Source: an uncultured bacterium
GTDB lineage: Bacteria > Cyanobacteriota > Vampirovibrionia > Gastranaerophilales > Gastranaerophilaceae
Reading direction: 5' to 3'
Assembly (NCBI GenBank): GCA_900319365.1
Contig: ONOE01000006.1
Location: forward strand, 1-64,000
DNA: 64,000 nucleotides
Positions 17,994 to 27,372 of this stretch are shown here, in pieces; positions within the stretch are counted from its first letter, which is position 1, and each line of letters begins with the position of its first letter. The notes under the pieces are model-generated. The model did no database searches. It saw nothing but the letters and a program-made list of their open reading frames with translations, and was not told where the DNA came from. The translations under genes were made by a program, and so were the position numbers.

Positions 17994-19160
17994 ATGGTTA
18001 CGAATAAAAGAAAAATCAGCATATTAGGTTCGACAGGTTCTATCGGAACTCAGGCTCTTGAAGTTATAGACAGGCTTCAGGATAAGTTTGAGGTGGTAGC
18101 GCTTGCTTGCGGAAATAATACGGAACTTTTAAAAAGACAATGTGAAGTTTTCAAACCTAAATATGTATGTTCAAACGATGCGGCATTAAAAATTGACGGT
18201 GCGCAAACTCTGTACGGTGCGCAGGGTTTGAATGAAATTTGCTCAAATAAAGAAAATGATATTATTCTTGTTGCGGTTTCGGGTAAAACAGGCTTAAAAC
18301 CGACTCTTACCGCAATTGAAAACGGCATAGATGTTGCTCTTGCAAACAAAGAAACTCTTGTTATGGCAGGTGATATCGTAATGCCTTTGGCAAAAGAAAA
18401 AGGGGTAAATATTATCCCCGTTGACAGCGAACATTGCGCCATACATCAATGTATCAAAGATATCACTCGGGTTGATAAACTTATTATAACGGCAAGCGGC
18501 GGTCCTTTTTTACATAAGTCAAAAAACCAAATGAACAATGCAACAGTTGAAGAAGCACTTTGCCACCCGAAATGGAATATGGGTAAAAAGATTACGATTG
18601 ATTCTGCTACGCTTATGAATAAAGGGCTTGAAGTTATTGAAGCGCATCATCTTTTCGGTATGCCTTATGACAAAATAGAAGTTGTTGTACATCCGCAAAG
18701 TATTGTTCATTCGGCAATTGAATATGTTGACGGCAGCGTAATTGCGCAGCTCGGTATTCCGTCAATGCATTTGCCTATTCAGTATGCAATTACCTATCCC
18801 GAGCGCTATGAGGGCATTAAGTCAAAAAGCTTCAGCTTTAGCGAGATTGCAAGGCTTGATTTTGAAAAACCAGATTTTGAAAAATTTCCTGCGGTCAAAC
18901 TTGCTTATGAAGCGGGTAAGACAGGCGGCAGCGCAACGGTTTGTTTGAATGCCGCAAATGAAGAAGCCGTTTTTGCTTTTCTGAATAAGAAAATAAAATT
19001 AGGTGATATATATACAATAACTTCTCAAATGCTCAAAAATCATAAACTTGTTAAAGCTCCGTCGATTGATGAGATTTTTGAAATTGACAAAGAAGTAAGA
19101 ATTAAAACAAACGAATTGATAAAAAATTATAAAAAGGAAAATAAATGTTTGATAATTTAA
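17994..19160 (+). CDS. dxr: 1-deoxy-D-xylulose 5-phosphate reductoisomerase
   Basis: A 388-residue NADPH-dependent enzyme of the non-mevalonate isoprenoid pathway; it makes 2-C-methyl-D-erythritol 4-phosphate. Motifs: GSTGSIGTQALEVI (NADPH), 'ALANKETLVMAG', 'VDSEHCAIHQC' (metal Asp/Glu region), 'ITASGGPF', 'WNMGKKITIDSATLMNKGLE'. Length and domain order are normal. It overlaps ffh by 16 bases, an unusual operon pairing. The start lacks a ribosome site and sits directly behind TATAAT boxes. Confidence 0.97.
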   Translation: MVTNKRKISILGSTGSIGTQALEVIDRLQDKFEVVALACGNNTELLKRQCEVFKPKYVCSNDAALKIDGAQTLYGAQGLNEICSNKENDIILVAVSGKTGLKPTLTAIENGIDVALANKETLVMAGDIVMPLAKEKGVNIIPVDSEHCAIHQCIKDITRVDKLIITASGGPFLHKSKNQMNNATVEEALCHPKWNMGKKITIDSATLMNKGLEVIEAHHLFGMPYDKIEVVVHPQSIVHSAIEYVDGSVIAQLGIPSMHLPIQYAITYPERYEGIKSKSFSFSEIARLDFEKPDFEKFPAVKLAYEAGKTGGSATVCLNAANEEAVFAFLNKKIKLGDIYTITSQMLKNHKLVKAPSIDEIFEIDKEVRIKTNELIKNYKKENKCLII

Positions 19161-20530
19161 GCGAAAGATTGCAAAAAATAATTGCCAAAACTCAAGGCAA
19201 CGACGAATTAACTCAGGAAAATATGCAGGAGGCGCTGAGAGAAATCCGCCGTGCACTTTTAGAAGCCGATGTTAATTTAAGAGTCGTAAAAGCTTTTATA
19301 TCGTCAATCAAAGACAAAGCTGAGGGCGAAAACGTTTTGTCTGGCGTTAACCCCGGACAGCAGCTTGTTAAAATCGTTAATGACGAACTTGTTGAGCTTC
19401 TGGGTAAAGAATTGAAACCTTTGGATTTGTTGGGACATCCGACTGTTATTATGATGCTCGGGCTTCAAGGTTCGGGTAAAACCACGTCATCTGCAAAACT
19501 CGCCGTCAAGCTTAAAAAAGAAGGCAAAAATCCTTTGCTTGTAGCATGCGATGTCTATCGACCCGCCGCAATTTCTCAATTGCAAACTTTAGGCAAAGAA
19601 ATCGGCTGTGAAGTGTTTACGATTCCGGACAGCAAAGACGTACAGGATATTGTCAGCAAATCAATCAACTACGCAAAAGAAAACGGTTACAATGTCGTAA
19701 TTTTGGATACAGCGGGCAGATTGCAGATTGATACCGAAATGATGGCGGAACTATTAATAATAGACAGAGTTTTCCATCCGCAGGAAAAATTGCTTGTTAT
19801 TGATTCTATGACAGGTCAAGAGGCGGTGCATGTTGCGGAAAACTTTGATGCTCAAATCGGTTTGACGGGTTTGGTTCTGACGAAGTTAGACGGTGATTCA
19901 AGAGGCGGCGCTGCATTATCGGTTGTTTATTGCACGGGTAAACCCATAAAATTAACGGGAACGGGTGAAAAACTTAACGCTTTGGAAAATTTCTACCCTG
20001 AGCGTATGGCAACAAGAATTTTGGGCATGGGCGATATTGTTTCCCTTGTTGAAAAAGCTCAAGAGGCATTTGATGAAAAAGCCGCAAAAAGAATGCAGGA
20101 ACAAATGCAAAAAGCAGAGTTCTCGTATAATGATTTCTTGAGCATGCAAAAGCAGTTGAAAATGTTTGGCTCTATGGATCAATTATTGGGCATGATTCCG
20201 GGGCTTAACATCAAAAAAGAAGATAGAGAGATGATATCTCACAAGGGTGAGCAGGAATTAAGAAAAATAGAAGTCTTTATTCAAAGTATGACCCCGCAGG
20301 AAAGGGATAACCCGCAATTAATGAATACAAGTCGCAAAAGAAGAATTTCACAAGGCTGCGGGATAGATATGCACACCATTAATCTTTATGTAAAACAATT
20401 TGAACAAATGCGTAAAATGATGGGCGGCATGGGCAAATTGCAGAAGATGTTCGGCGGATTCGGCGGAAATAAACTTAAACAAAAACAAAATATGGTCAAA
20501 GCAATGAACATGGCAAGAAGATTTAAATAG
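19145..20530 (+). CDS. ffh: Signal recognition particle protein Ffh (SRP54)
   Basis: A 461-residue SRP GTPase that binds signal sequences of nascent membrane proteins together with SRP RNA and docks to FtsY. N domain (residues 1-90); G domain with GLQGSGKTTSSAKLA, 'VACDVYRPAA', 'VILDTAGR' and 'LTKLDGDSRGGA'; methionine-rich M domain with 'IPGLNIKKEDREMISHKG', 'SRKRRISQGCGI' (SRP RNA-binding helix) and a C-terminal MMGGMGKLQKMFGG-type tail. AAAGGAAA precedes the ATG. Coupled to dxr. Confidence 0.97.
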   Translation: MFDNLSERLQKIIAKTQGNDELTQENMQEALREIRRALLEADVNLRVVKAFISSIKDKAEGENVLSGVNPGQQLVKIVNDELVELLGKELKPLDLLGHPTVIMMLGLQGSGKTTSSAKLAVKLKKEGKNPLLVACDVYRPAAISQLQTLGKEIGCEVFTIPDSKDVQDIVSKSINYAKENGYNVVILDTAGRLQIDTEMMAELLIIDRVFHPQEKLLVIDSMTGQEAVHVAENFDAQIGLTGLVLTKLDGDSRGGAALSVVYCTGKPIKLTGTGEKLNALENFYPERMATRILGMGDIVSLVEKAQEAFDEKAAKRMQEQMQKAEFSYNDFLSMQKQLKMFGSMDQLLGMIPGLNIKKEDREMISHKGEQELRKIEVFIQSMTPQERDNPQLMNTSRKRRISQGCGIDMHTINLYVKQFEQMRKMMGGMGKLQKMFGGFGGNKLKQKQNMVKAMNMARRFK

Positions 20531-20631
20531 CATTTTTTTGTACTGTTTGAACAGAATTTAGGTTTACGTTTTTGTGGTGCATTCGTTGTTGCGCCTTGTT
20601 TTGGCTTGACTTTTAGCTGTTTAAAAATACA

Positions 20632-20649
20632 TGTTAACATTTGTTAACA
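20632..20649. promoter_or_regulatory. Two tandem TGTTAACA palindromes
   Basis: TGTTAACA at 20632-20639 and again at 20642-20649, separated by 2 bases and located just upstream of the promoter for the orphan gene at 20779. Such paired palindromes suit a repressor or activator binding site; the regulator is unknown. Confidence 0.35.
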
Positions 20650-20671
20650 AATCCGTAAAAACATGCAATTA

Positions 20672-20699
20672 TTGAATTTATAAATACTTTATATATATA
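20672..20699 (+). promoter_or_regulatory. Putative promoter of the orphan gene at 20779
   Basis: TTGAAT (20672-20677), a 16-base spacer, then TATATA (20694-20699). This gives a leader of roughly 70 bases ending in an AAAAAGGAG ribosome site. The 248-base gap after ffh otherwise shows only the TGTTAACA pair. Confidence 0.4.
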
Positions 20700-20778
20700 C
20701 AAGAGATGACAAAATCACAATAGGATGAATGATTCAAAAGTATATTAAGAGTATACGAGAGAAAAAGGAGATTGAAAA

Positions 20779-21219
20779 ATGGGTTTAGACGGAATTAATT
20801 CAAGTAAAAGAGCAGGTCAGGCTTTTAGTTTTCAGCCTGTATCAAATTTCTTTAAAGTAAATGATGTAAAAGTCGGTACAATTCAAATGACCGGTGTTAG
20901 CGGTGTAAATACTACCGAAAGAAAAGATTTGGCAAACGGTGCAGCTGATGTTACAAACAGAGCAAGAATGAATGCTCCTGTTGCTCAAGGCTTAGCTTCA
21001 GCTCAAGAAATTGAAAACGGTCAATTGGTATCAGGATATCATTTTGACAATCTTGGTAAATATGATGCAAAAGTATTTGCTTTAAAATACAATTCTGCAA
21101 ATACTCCGAGAATTGCGCAAGGTACTGAAAATGCATGTGAAGGCATTGAATATGCAGGCGTTGCTGGTAATCTTCAGGCAGCAGCTAAAAATTCACCTTT
21201 CGCAGAGCTTTTTTCATAA
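20779..21219 (+). CDS. Orphan protein, probably highly expressed
   Basis: A 146-residue protein not assigned to a family. AAAAAGGAGATTG is ideally placed before the ATG. Codon choice (GCT, GCA, GGT, GTT rich) resembles the ribosomal and fba genes here, which suggests strong expression. Composition is Ala/Gly/Asn-rich with few charges; motifs such as 'IQMTGVSGVNTTERK' and 'GYHFDNLGKYDAKVFALKY' give no functional hint. There is no signal peptide or membrane segment. It has its own promoter region and a strong terminator, so it is an independent unit. Confidence 0.65.
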   Translation: MGLDGINSSKRAGQAFSFQPVSNFFKVNDVKVGTIQMTGVSGVNTTERKDLANGAADVTNRARMNAPVAQGLASAQEIENGQLVSGYHFDNLGKYDAKVFALKYNSANTPRIAQGTENACEGIEYAGVAGNLQAAAKNSPFAELFS

Positions 21220-21260
21220 GTCATAATTAAAAACAATCTTCTTTCTCACATTCTAAAAAG

Positions 21261-21291
21261 CCGATTGAATTTTCAATCGGCTCTTTTTTCG
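21261..21291 (+). terminator. Rho-independent terminator after the orphan gene
   Basis: AGCCGATTGA (21261-21270) pairs with TCAATCGGCT (21275-21284), followed by CTTTTTT. Confidence 0.9.
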
Positions 21292-21342
21292 CCCTCTTAA
21301 TGAATGATTAATTGATAACAATCTACAAAAATCCTATCTTGG

Positions 21343-21351
21343 TGTTACAAT
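21343..21351 (+). promoter_or_regulatory. Extended -10 promoter placing +1 at the dnaG ATG
   Basis: TGT plus TACAAT (21346-21351), exactly 6 bases before ATG 21358. No Shine-Dalgarno is present. Confidence 0.6.
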
Positions 21352-21357
21352 TTTAGT

Positions 21358-23250
21358 ATGAGCGGTACATGGGACGAACTTATACAAGAAATTAAAAGCC
21401 GGCTGGATATAGTAGATGTTGTGTCAGAACAGGTTATCTTGAAAAGACGAGGTAACACTTATTGGGGTTTGTGCCCGTTTCACAAAGACAAACATCCCTC
21501 TTTTGCCGTAACTCCGAGCATGGGCATATACAAGTGCTTCAGCTGCGGGGAGGGCGGAGATGCAATAAAATTTATCATGAAAACCAAGAACATGGAGTTT
21601 CGTGAAGTTATTGAAGATTTGGCGCAAAAGTTTGGGCTTGAAGTTCCCAAAACTCACAAGTCAAACGGTTCGACCCGTGAACTCAAAGACCAAATGCTAA
21701 AAGCAACCGAAATTGCCGCAGAATTTTACCATGACTTGCTTTTAAGAAACAAAACCGAAAATGCCGAACTTGCGCTTGCTTATTTGACCAAGCGCGGCAT
21801 AGGACAGGATATTATTAAAAAGTTTCATCTCGGGATTGCGCCGAAAGCTTATACCTCTTTGTATGATGAATTGAGAAAAGATTTTTCAAATGATGTATTG
21901 GAAAAAGCGGGGCTGGTTTTGAAAAGCGAAAAAGGAGGATTTATTGACAGGTTCAGAAACCGTGTAATTATCCCTATTCAAAACGAAAACGGTCAGTTTA
22001 TCGCATTTGGAGCAAGGGCAATTGAAGAAGGGCAAAATCCGAAATATTTAAATTCCTCCGATTCATTAATATATAATAAAAGTAAAACGCTCTATGGGCT
22101 TTATACGGCAAAAGATGCCATAAAAGCCGAGGACAGCGTAATAATAATGGAAGGATATTTTGATGTTATTTCATCTCAGGCTCACGGGATTGAAAATTGC
22201 GTTGCCTCTTGCGGAACAGCCTTAACTCAAGACCACATAAGGCTTTTATCCCGTTATACAAAATCAAGAAGAATTTATTTATCGTTTGATACCGATAGTG
22301 CGGGGCAAAAAGCTACTGCAAAAGGCGCATCAATTATAAAAGAAGTTTTTGCGGGGCTCGGAAATATTAAGCAATTTGATGAAAGTTATATTGCCTCTAA
22401 TCCGCAATCAGACAGGTATGCATGCGAAATTCGTGTCATCGCACCGCCCGAGGGCAAAGATCCCGATGAATTTGTACGTTCCGTCGGGGCAGATGCTTAC
22501 AAAATGTATATGCAAAATGCTCCTTTATACATAGATTTCAGGATTAACAGCATTTTAAAAGACAAAGACAACTACAAAACTCCGCAGGAAAAAGCTCAAT
22601 ATATCAGTACGATTATTCCCGTTCTAGGGGAAATCCAAAATCCGATTATACGTGAAGAATACACTCAAACCGTTGCGGGTGCATTAGGGATTGATTCCTC
22701 CGTAATCAAGACAGAGCTTGAATCTTACTACAGGGCAAACATTCCGAGAGTCGAAAGAATTGTTAAGAATGTAACAAAAAATGATTCGGTTGTGCAAAAA
22801 GCGCAAAAAATTTTATTGAGCGTTTTTTTTGTACCCGACAGTCATTTAACATTTACTCAAATCAATGAAATGATTGGCGAAACTGCATTCAATGATGAAA
22901 TATTAATAATTGTAAAATCTACAATTGACAAATTGATATGTAGCGTAAATAATGTGAAAGAATTAATCGAACACTTATATACTGAATTTGTCGATAACCC
23001 TGATGCACAGGCTATTCTCCCGGAATTGGTCGAGCATGCTCAAGCGTATAAAGACCTGAGTGAGGAGGAGTTCAGAAACGTCATAAAAGAGGCTATTGCT
23101 AAAATCAATAAATGTAAGCATGTCGAGGAAGTAGAACACATTAAGAAAAAATATAAAGGGATCGATGATAATGACCCCGAAGCTCTTAAAATTCAAATTC
23201 AATTAAGAGACAAACTTAGAATGAAAAAAGAAAAATCGGAGATGAATTAG
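21358..23250 (+). CDS. dnaG: DNA primase
   Basis: A 630-residue primase making RNA primers at replication forks. The N-terminal CHC2 zinc ribbon is CPFHKDKHPSF followed by YKCFSCG. The catalytic core has 'FHLGIAPKAY', 'FRNRVIIPIQNENGQFIAFGAR' and 'NSSDSLIYNKSKTLYGL'. The TOPRIM domain has 'IIMEGYFDVIS' and 'LSFDTDSAGQKA'. The C-terminal helicase-interaction region is less conserved. The stop codon directly abuts the rpoD ATG, reproducing the dnaG-rpoD part of the macromolecular synthesis operon; rpsU lies elsewhere (46781). The start appears leaderless. Confidence 0.97.
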   Translation: MSGTWDELIQEIKSRLDIVDVVSEQVILKRRGNTYWGLCPFHKDKHPSFAVTPSMGIYKCFSCGEGGDAIKFIMKTKNMEFREVIEDLAQKFGLEVPKTHKSNGSTRELKDQMLKATEIAAEFYHDLLLRNKTENAELALAYLTKRGIGQDIIKKFHLGIAPKAYTSLYDELRKDFSNDVLEKAGLVLKSEKGGFIDRFRNRVIIPIQNENGQFIAFGARAIEEGQNPKYLNSSDSLIYNKSKTLYGLYTAKDAIKAEDSVIIMEGYFDVISSQAHGIENCVASCGTALTQDHIRLLSRYTKSRRIYLSFDTDSAGQKATAKGASIIKEVFAGLGNIKQFDESYIASNPQSDRYACEIRVIAPPEGKDPDEFVRSVGADAYKMYMQNAPLYIDFRINSILKDKDNYKTPQEKAQYISTIIPVLGEIQNPIIREEYTQTVAGALGIDSSVIKTELESYYRANIPRVERIVKNVTKNDSVVQKAQKILLSVFFVPDSHLTFTQINEMIGETAFNDEILIIVKSTIDKLICSVNNVKELIEHLYTEFVDNPDAQAILPELVEHAQAYKDLSEEEFRNVIKEAIAKINKCKHVEEVEHIKKKYKGIDDNDPEALKIQIQLRDKLRMKKEKSEMN

Positions 23251-24342
23251 ATGACAAGAAAAAAACAAAGCGGATCTTCAGTTGTTAGTATGGACGAAGA
23301 TGAAGCATTAAATTTGAGAAATTTAGATGAAGAAGATTCAATGACGAGTGACCCCATTAATTATATGAACGTAGATATTTCAACTGATAATATTGATGAT
23401 ATAGTTTCCTCAAAAATAGGGGATAAAGTATCTTCTGATGATATTTATATGATGCATTCATCTGATGATGCGGAACAAAAAGATATCGAAGTTCCGAAAA
23501 ATGTTGCAATAGACGATCCCGTCAGATTGTATTTAAGAGAAATCGGACGTATCAAATTGTTATCCGCCAATGATGAAATTGCACTTGCAAGACAAATCTT
23601 AGAAGGCGGCACAAAAGGTGCTATAGCTAAAAGAAAACTTGTTCAGGCTAATTTAAGATTGGTTGTAAGTATTGCGAAAAAATATATCGGCAGAGGTATG
23701 CTTTTCTTAGACTTAATCCAAGAAGGCAACTTAGGTTTAATCCGTGCCGCTGAAAAATTCGACCACGAAAGAGGTTTCAAATTCTCAACTTATGCAACAT
23801 GGTGGATAAGACAGGCAATCACCCGTGCAATTGCTGATCAGGCAAGAACAATCAGAATCCCCGTTCACATGGTTGAAACTATTAACAAGTTGAAAAAAGT
23901 AACAAGAAAACTTGCTCAAGAATATTCAAGAAAACCGACCGAAGAAGAATTGGCAGCAGAAATGAATGTTTCAATTCCTAAACTTCGTGAAATTATTAAA
24001 ATTGCTCAAGAGCCTTTATCTTTGGAAACTCCTATCGGAAAAGAAGAAGATTCAAGATTAGGCGATTTTATTGAAGATAGAGAAGCCGATGCGCCCGTAA
24101 AAATGGTTGCATCCGAACTCTTGAAAGAAGATTTGGCTGAAGTTCTTTGTACTCTTTCTCCTCGTGAAAGAGATGTATTAAGATTAAGATTCGGAATGGA
24201 TGACGGCAGACAAAGAACACTTGAAGAAGTCGGACAGTTGTTCGGTGTTACAAGAGAAAGAATCAGGCAGATTGAAGCAAAAGCTTTGCGTAAACTTCGC
24301 CACCCGAACAGAAAGAAAAGACTTGAAGAATATGTAGAGTAA
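23251..24342 (+). CDS. rpoD: Primary RNA polymerase sigma factor (RpoD/SigA)
   Basis: 363 residues. An acidic, poorly conserved N-terminus (to about 85) is followed by region 1.2 ([12 protein letters not shown]), region 2 ([46 protein letters not shown]), region 3, and region 4 ([46 protein letters not shown]). The intact 2.4 and 4.2 regions fit the TTGACA/TATAAT-type promoters seen throughout the window. The ATG immediately follows the dnaG stop, with 'AAATCGGAGATGAAT' supplying GGAG. A terminator follows. Confidence 0.98.
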   Translation: MTRKKQSGSSVVSMDEDEALNLRNLDEEDSMTSDPINYMNVDISTDNIDDIVSSKIGDKVSSDDIYMMHSSDDAEQKDIEVPKNVAIDDPVRLYLREIGRIKLLSANDEIALARQILEGGTKGAIAKRKLVQANLRLVVSIAKKYIGRGMLFLDLIQEGNLGLIRAAEKFDHERGFKFSTYATWWIRQAITRAIADQARTIRIPVHMVETINKLKKVTRKLAQEYSRKPTEEELAAEMNVSIPKLREIIKIAQEPLSLETPIGKEEDSRLGDFIEDREADAPVKMVASELLKEDLAEVLCTLSPRERDVLRLRFGMDDGRQRTLEEVGQLFGVTRERIRQIEAKALRKLRHPNRKKRLEEYVE

Positions 24343-24362
24343 TTCAAATTCTAAAGACTTAA

Positions 24363-24401
24363 AAAAAATCCTCTCAAAGTTAATTCTTGAGAGGATTTTT
24401 T
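24363..24401. terminator. Bidirectional terminator between rpoD and the convergent GNAT gene
   Basis: A long stem, AAAAAATCCTCTCAA (24363-24377) with TTGAGAGGATTTTTT (24387-24401), with A/T tails on both sides. It serves both convergent genes. Confidence 0.88.
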
Positions 24402-24418
24402 GTTGCCAAATTTTTTAT

Positions 24419-25393
24419 TTATCCCGAAATCTGGCTTTCTCCGAGAATAAATACTTTCCAGTCTTTGGATTCTGCCATTGCGGGTCTGTAAAAATCTTTT
24501 ACGAGTATATATTGTGTTTGTACGGGGATACAGCCTTTTGAATTTAAAAAGTCGCCGAAGTTTTGCGAGTTTTTTATATAATTTTTTTGTTTAACAAGCG
24601 GATAGAATGCTCTTTTCTTTTTGGCTATTTCGCATAGCATTGCGTTTATTACGTCATCATAACTCAGTTCGTAGCCGTTATTCAGGGTCGTATCAAGGAT
24701 ATAATTCAAATTGTCTGCCGTAGTGATTGAGAAATACCCAAGAAGCTTATTGCTTTCTTCAATAACGTATCTTGTTTTGTAGTAATTGGTAAACCCTTGG
24801 AAAAACGGTGGCTTAAACTCGTTGGGATATCTTATGAGGGACGGTTTGTAAATATTTATCAATTCGTCATTGTACAATTCAGATATTGCTTTGGCATCCG
24901 AATTTTGCGCATATCTCCATTTTAATTTATTTTGATATGGGGTAGGATGTTCGATTTTCCATAAGGTTTCCGATGAACATTGCCTGAACCCGCATCCGTT
25001 AACAAACAGGTCAAACAATTCGTTGTGGCATTCATCAATTACGACGGAAAACGTTACGGCGCCTTTTGCTCCGAGTTTTTGGATAATGAAATTTACGAGC
25101 GTTTTGCCGGCATCATAGTAATTCTCTTTAAAAATAAGCCTTGTAATGTTGATTTTGTATGGATTCCCGGGAGTGCAAACAACCGTGATAAGCCCGAGGA
25201 TTTCTTTCCCCTCAACAAGAATGAATGATTCCGATTTAAATTTCAATTTCAAAGGCATCATTGCATTGATAAAAGAAATAGAATCCTGAGTTAAATTTTT
25301 GGCAAGTTTATCATTGTCATCCGTACACAAATACGAAATCATCTTTTTTAACTTCGGATAATCAAAACAATTCAATCTTCTTATTATTGCCAT
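24419..25393 (-). CDS. GNAT-like (tandem N-acetyltransferase fold) protein
   Basis: A 324-residue soluble protein. Residues about 55-140 look like a GNAT fold (SFILVEGKEILGLITVV, a 'NYYDAGKTLVNFIIQKLGAKG' acetyl-CoA-type helix, 'LFVNGCGFRQCSSETLWKI'). A second, weaker copy occurs around 165-260 ('NSDAKAISELYNDEL', 'YVIEESNKLLGYFSITT'). Substrate unknown. On the minus strand, TATAAT (complement of 25400-25405) ends exactly 6 bases before the ATG and no ribosome site is seen, so initiation is probably leaderless. It converges on rpoD. Confidence 0.65.
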   Translation of the reverse strand: MAIIRRLNCFDYPKLKKMISYLCTDDNDKLAKNLTQDSISFINAMMPLKLKFKSESFILVEGKEILGLITVVCTPGNPYKINITRLIFKENYYDAGKTLVNFIIQKLGAKGAVTFSVVIDECHNELFDLFVNGCGFRQCSSETLWKIEHPTPYQNKLKWRYAQNSDAKAISELYNDELINIYKPSLIRYPNEFKPPFFQGFTNYYKTRYVIEESNKLLGYFSITTADNLNYILDTTLNNGYELSYDDVINAMLCEIAKKKRAFYPLVKQKNYIKNSQNFGDFLNSKGCIPVQTQYILVKDFYRPAMAESKDWKVFILGESQISG

Positions 25394-25399
25394 AGCCTA

Positions 25400-25405
25400 A
25401 TTATA
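25400..25405 (-). promoter_or_regulatory. -10 box placing +1 at the GNAT ATG
   Basis: Minus-strand TATAAT with 6 intervening bases before the ATG at 25393. Confidence 0.5.
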
Positions 25406-25473
25406 TATTATGAATTTGTTTGTTGCAAGTTTATCAAAAATTTTGCTTGTGGTATGACTTTTTGCGCCAAATA

Positions 25474-25482
25474 TGCTATTAT
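25474..25482 (+). promoter_or_regulatory. Extended -10 promoter of the TPR-glycosyltransferase gene
   Basis: TGC plus TATTAT (25477-25482), 7 bases before ATG 25490; no Shine-Dalgarno. Confidence 0.55.
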
Positions 25483-25489
25483 TACAACT

Positions 25490-26740
25490 ATGAACGAACA
25501 GGAAAAGCTTATTTCTTATCTTGAACTTGCAGACAAATTCAAGGCTCAAAAGGATTATAAATCCGCAATCGGGTGTTATGAAAATTTTATTAAAATTGAT
25601 CCGACAAAATCCGTAATCTATAATTTGACGGCAGATTTGTATAATAAAGCTTACGGCGATGACAGTCTTGAAAAACAGATTGAACTTTATGAGAATGCTT
25701 ACAAACTGCAGCCCGATAACAGATTAACATTGCACGGTTTGGCTTTTTCTTATGAAAAAATCGGCAATGCGCAGAAAGCGCAAGAATTTTATCGGGAGCT
25801 TTTACATAATAAGCCGACCGAAACTGATTTTTATAACTATGGAGCTTTTTTAATTCATAACGGGGATTTTGTAAACGGGCATAAATTCTTCGCACACAGA
25901 TTTTTGACAAATGATCAAAACCTTAAATATCCCGCTGATGTTTCAAAAAAATGGGATTTCAAATCGGATTTAGCGGGTAAAACGCTCTTAATTCATTATG
26001 AACAGGGGTTTGGCGATACGATAATGTATTCAAGATTTGTTCCGTTTTTTAAAAACATCGCAAAAGATGTCATTTTTGTTGTGCAAAAAGAGTTGTTTAA
26101 TCTTATTTCTCAATCGGCGATTTTTCAAGGTATAAAGGTTGCAACAGATGATGACGATTTAAAATATGATTATAATATGGCGCTGCTTGATTGTCCGTAT
26201 GTTATAAAAACAAATTCACAGAACTTGCCTTATAGCGACAAATATCTTGATGTTTCGGATAATTTGGTATCTTCGTATGCTCAAAAGTATTTAAAAACCG
26301 ATAAAAAATACCGTATCGGTTTATCGTGTCATGGTGATATGAACGCTAATTATAATGCCAGAAATATAGATATTTCAAAACTCATAAATTTTGAAGATTA
26401 TAGTGATGTACAATTTTATAATCTCCAGAAAGATGATGATATAAGGTCAAATTCTGTTACAGCGCTTGGCGATACGTTTAAAGATTTTACGTATAGCGCA
26501 TGTGCCGTTAAAAATATGGATATGGTTATAACAACAGACAATGTTATTTTAAATCTGGCGGGAGCTTTAGGGGTAAAGACAGTTGCACTTTTCAATAAAC
26601 AAACGAATTACCGCTGGTTTAAATTAAACGGCGAAGATGTCGGCTGGTATAAATCTGTTAAACCTTTGCAGGCTAAAAAACAGAATGACTTTACGCAGTT
26701 GGCGCTTGATTTGTCTGAATATTTAAAAACAACTCTTTAA
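25490..26740 (+). CDS. TPR protein with glycosyltransferase-9-like domain
   Basis: 416 residues. Residues about 5-140 contain three to four TPR-like helical pairs (LADKFKAQKDYKSAIGCYENFI, then YENAYKLQPDNRLTLHGLAFSYEKIG). Residues about 165-410 resemble the GT-B/heptosyltransferase-like domain often fused to TPRs: 'LLIHYEQGFGDTIMYSRFVPFF', 'IGLSCHGD' and 'DMVITTDNVILNLAGALGVKTVALF'. Likely glycosylates protein or envelope glycan; acceptor unknown. The ATG at 25490 is preferred over the 25454 start because a -10 box lies in between. Its 3' end overlaps the convergent rnhB stop by 4 bases. Confidence 0.8.
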   Translation: MNEQEKLISYLELADKFKAQKDYKSAIGCYENFIKIDPTKSVIYNLTADLYNKAYGDDSLEKQIELYENAYKLQPDNRLTLHGLAFSYEKIGNAQKAQEFYRELLHNKPTETDFYNYGAFLIHNGDFVNGHKFFAHRFLTNDQNLKYPADVSKKWDFKSDLAGKTLLIHYEQGFGDTIMYSRFVPFFKNIAKDVIFVVQKELFNLISQSAIFQGIKVATDDDDLKYDYNMALLDCPYVIKTNSQNLPYSDKYLDVSDNLVSSYAQKYLKTDKKYRIGLSCHGDMNANYNARNIDISKLINFEDYSDVQFYNLQKDDDIRSNSVTALGDTFKDFTYSACAVKNMDMVITTDNVILNLAGALGVKTVALFNKQTNYRWFKLNGEDVGWYKSVKPLQAKKQNDFTQLALDLSEYLKTTL

Positions 26741-27372
26741 AACAGGGATAATTGTTTTTCAAAATGCTTTTTTAAAAATGACGGTCTGTGATACTTGGTC
26801 AGTCCGTATTTATCAATCGCATCAAGGTGTTCTTTTGTCAGATATCCGGCATTGTGCTCCCAGCCGTATTGCGGAAATTCCTGTGATAACTTTTGCATAT
26901 ATCTGTCTCTTGTTACCTTGGCAAGTATGCTTGCCGCAGCAATCGAGGCTGACGTGCCGTCCCCTTTTATTATAAATTTTTGATGGTATGTATAATTTTT
27001 TATGAGTCTGTTTCCGTCAACAAGAGTTATAAAATCGGTCAACTTCGCTTCTTGAATAACGTTTTCGCAAGCCGTTTTCATTGCTTTGAGAGAGGAATTT
27101 AAAATATTTATTTTTTCAATTTCTTCAACTTCAACGCAAATTATTGAGTTTATGGAATTGTTTAGGATTATATCGTACAAATTTTCCCTTATTTTATGGG
27201 TTAATTTTTTGGAATCGTTTAATTTTTCCAAATCCTTTTTTAAGCTTGACGTAACTTTCGGAAAATAAACGCATGCCGCAAAGACTCCGCCGGCAGCAGG
27301 TCCTCTGCCTGCTTCGTCGGTGCCGATTACTGATGTTTTGAATTTTTTGTCAAAGTTAAATAGTGCGTTCAT
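26737..27372 (-). CDS. rnhB: Ribonuclease HII
   Basis: About 211 residues from the ATG at 27372. RNase HII nicks RNA in RNA-DNA hybrids and removes misincorporated ribonucleotides. Motifs: IGTDEAGRGPAAGGV (metal Asp-Glu), 'DSKKLTHKIRENL', 'ITLVDGNRLI' (third acidic), 'IIKGDGTSASIAAASILAKVTRDRYM' (quoted in parts) and 'GWEHNAGYLTKEHLDAI'. The start is uncertain: in-frame ATGs at 27405, 27387 and 27372 all lie near or inside the end of the upstream WG-repeat gene, whose stop is at 27356. GGGAGA sits about 15 bases before 27372. Translation is probably coupled to that gene. Confidence 0.93.
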   Translation of the reverse strand: MNALFNFDKKFKTSVIGTDEAGRGPAAGGVFAACVYFPKVTSSLKKDLEKLNDSKKLTHKIRENLYDIILNNSINSIICVEVEEIEKINILNSSLKAMKTACENVIQEAKLTDFITLVDGNRLIKNYTYHQKFIIKGDGTSASIAAASILAKVTRDRYMQKLSQEFPQYGWEHNAGYLTKEHLDAIDKYGLTKYHRPSFLKKHFEKQLSLF

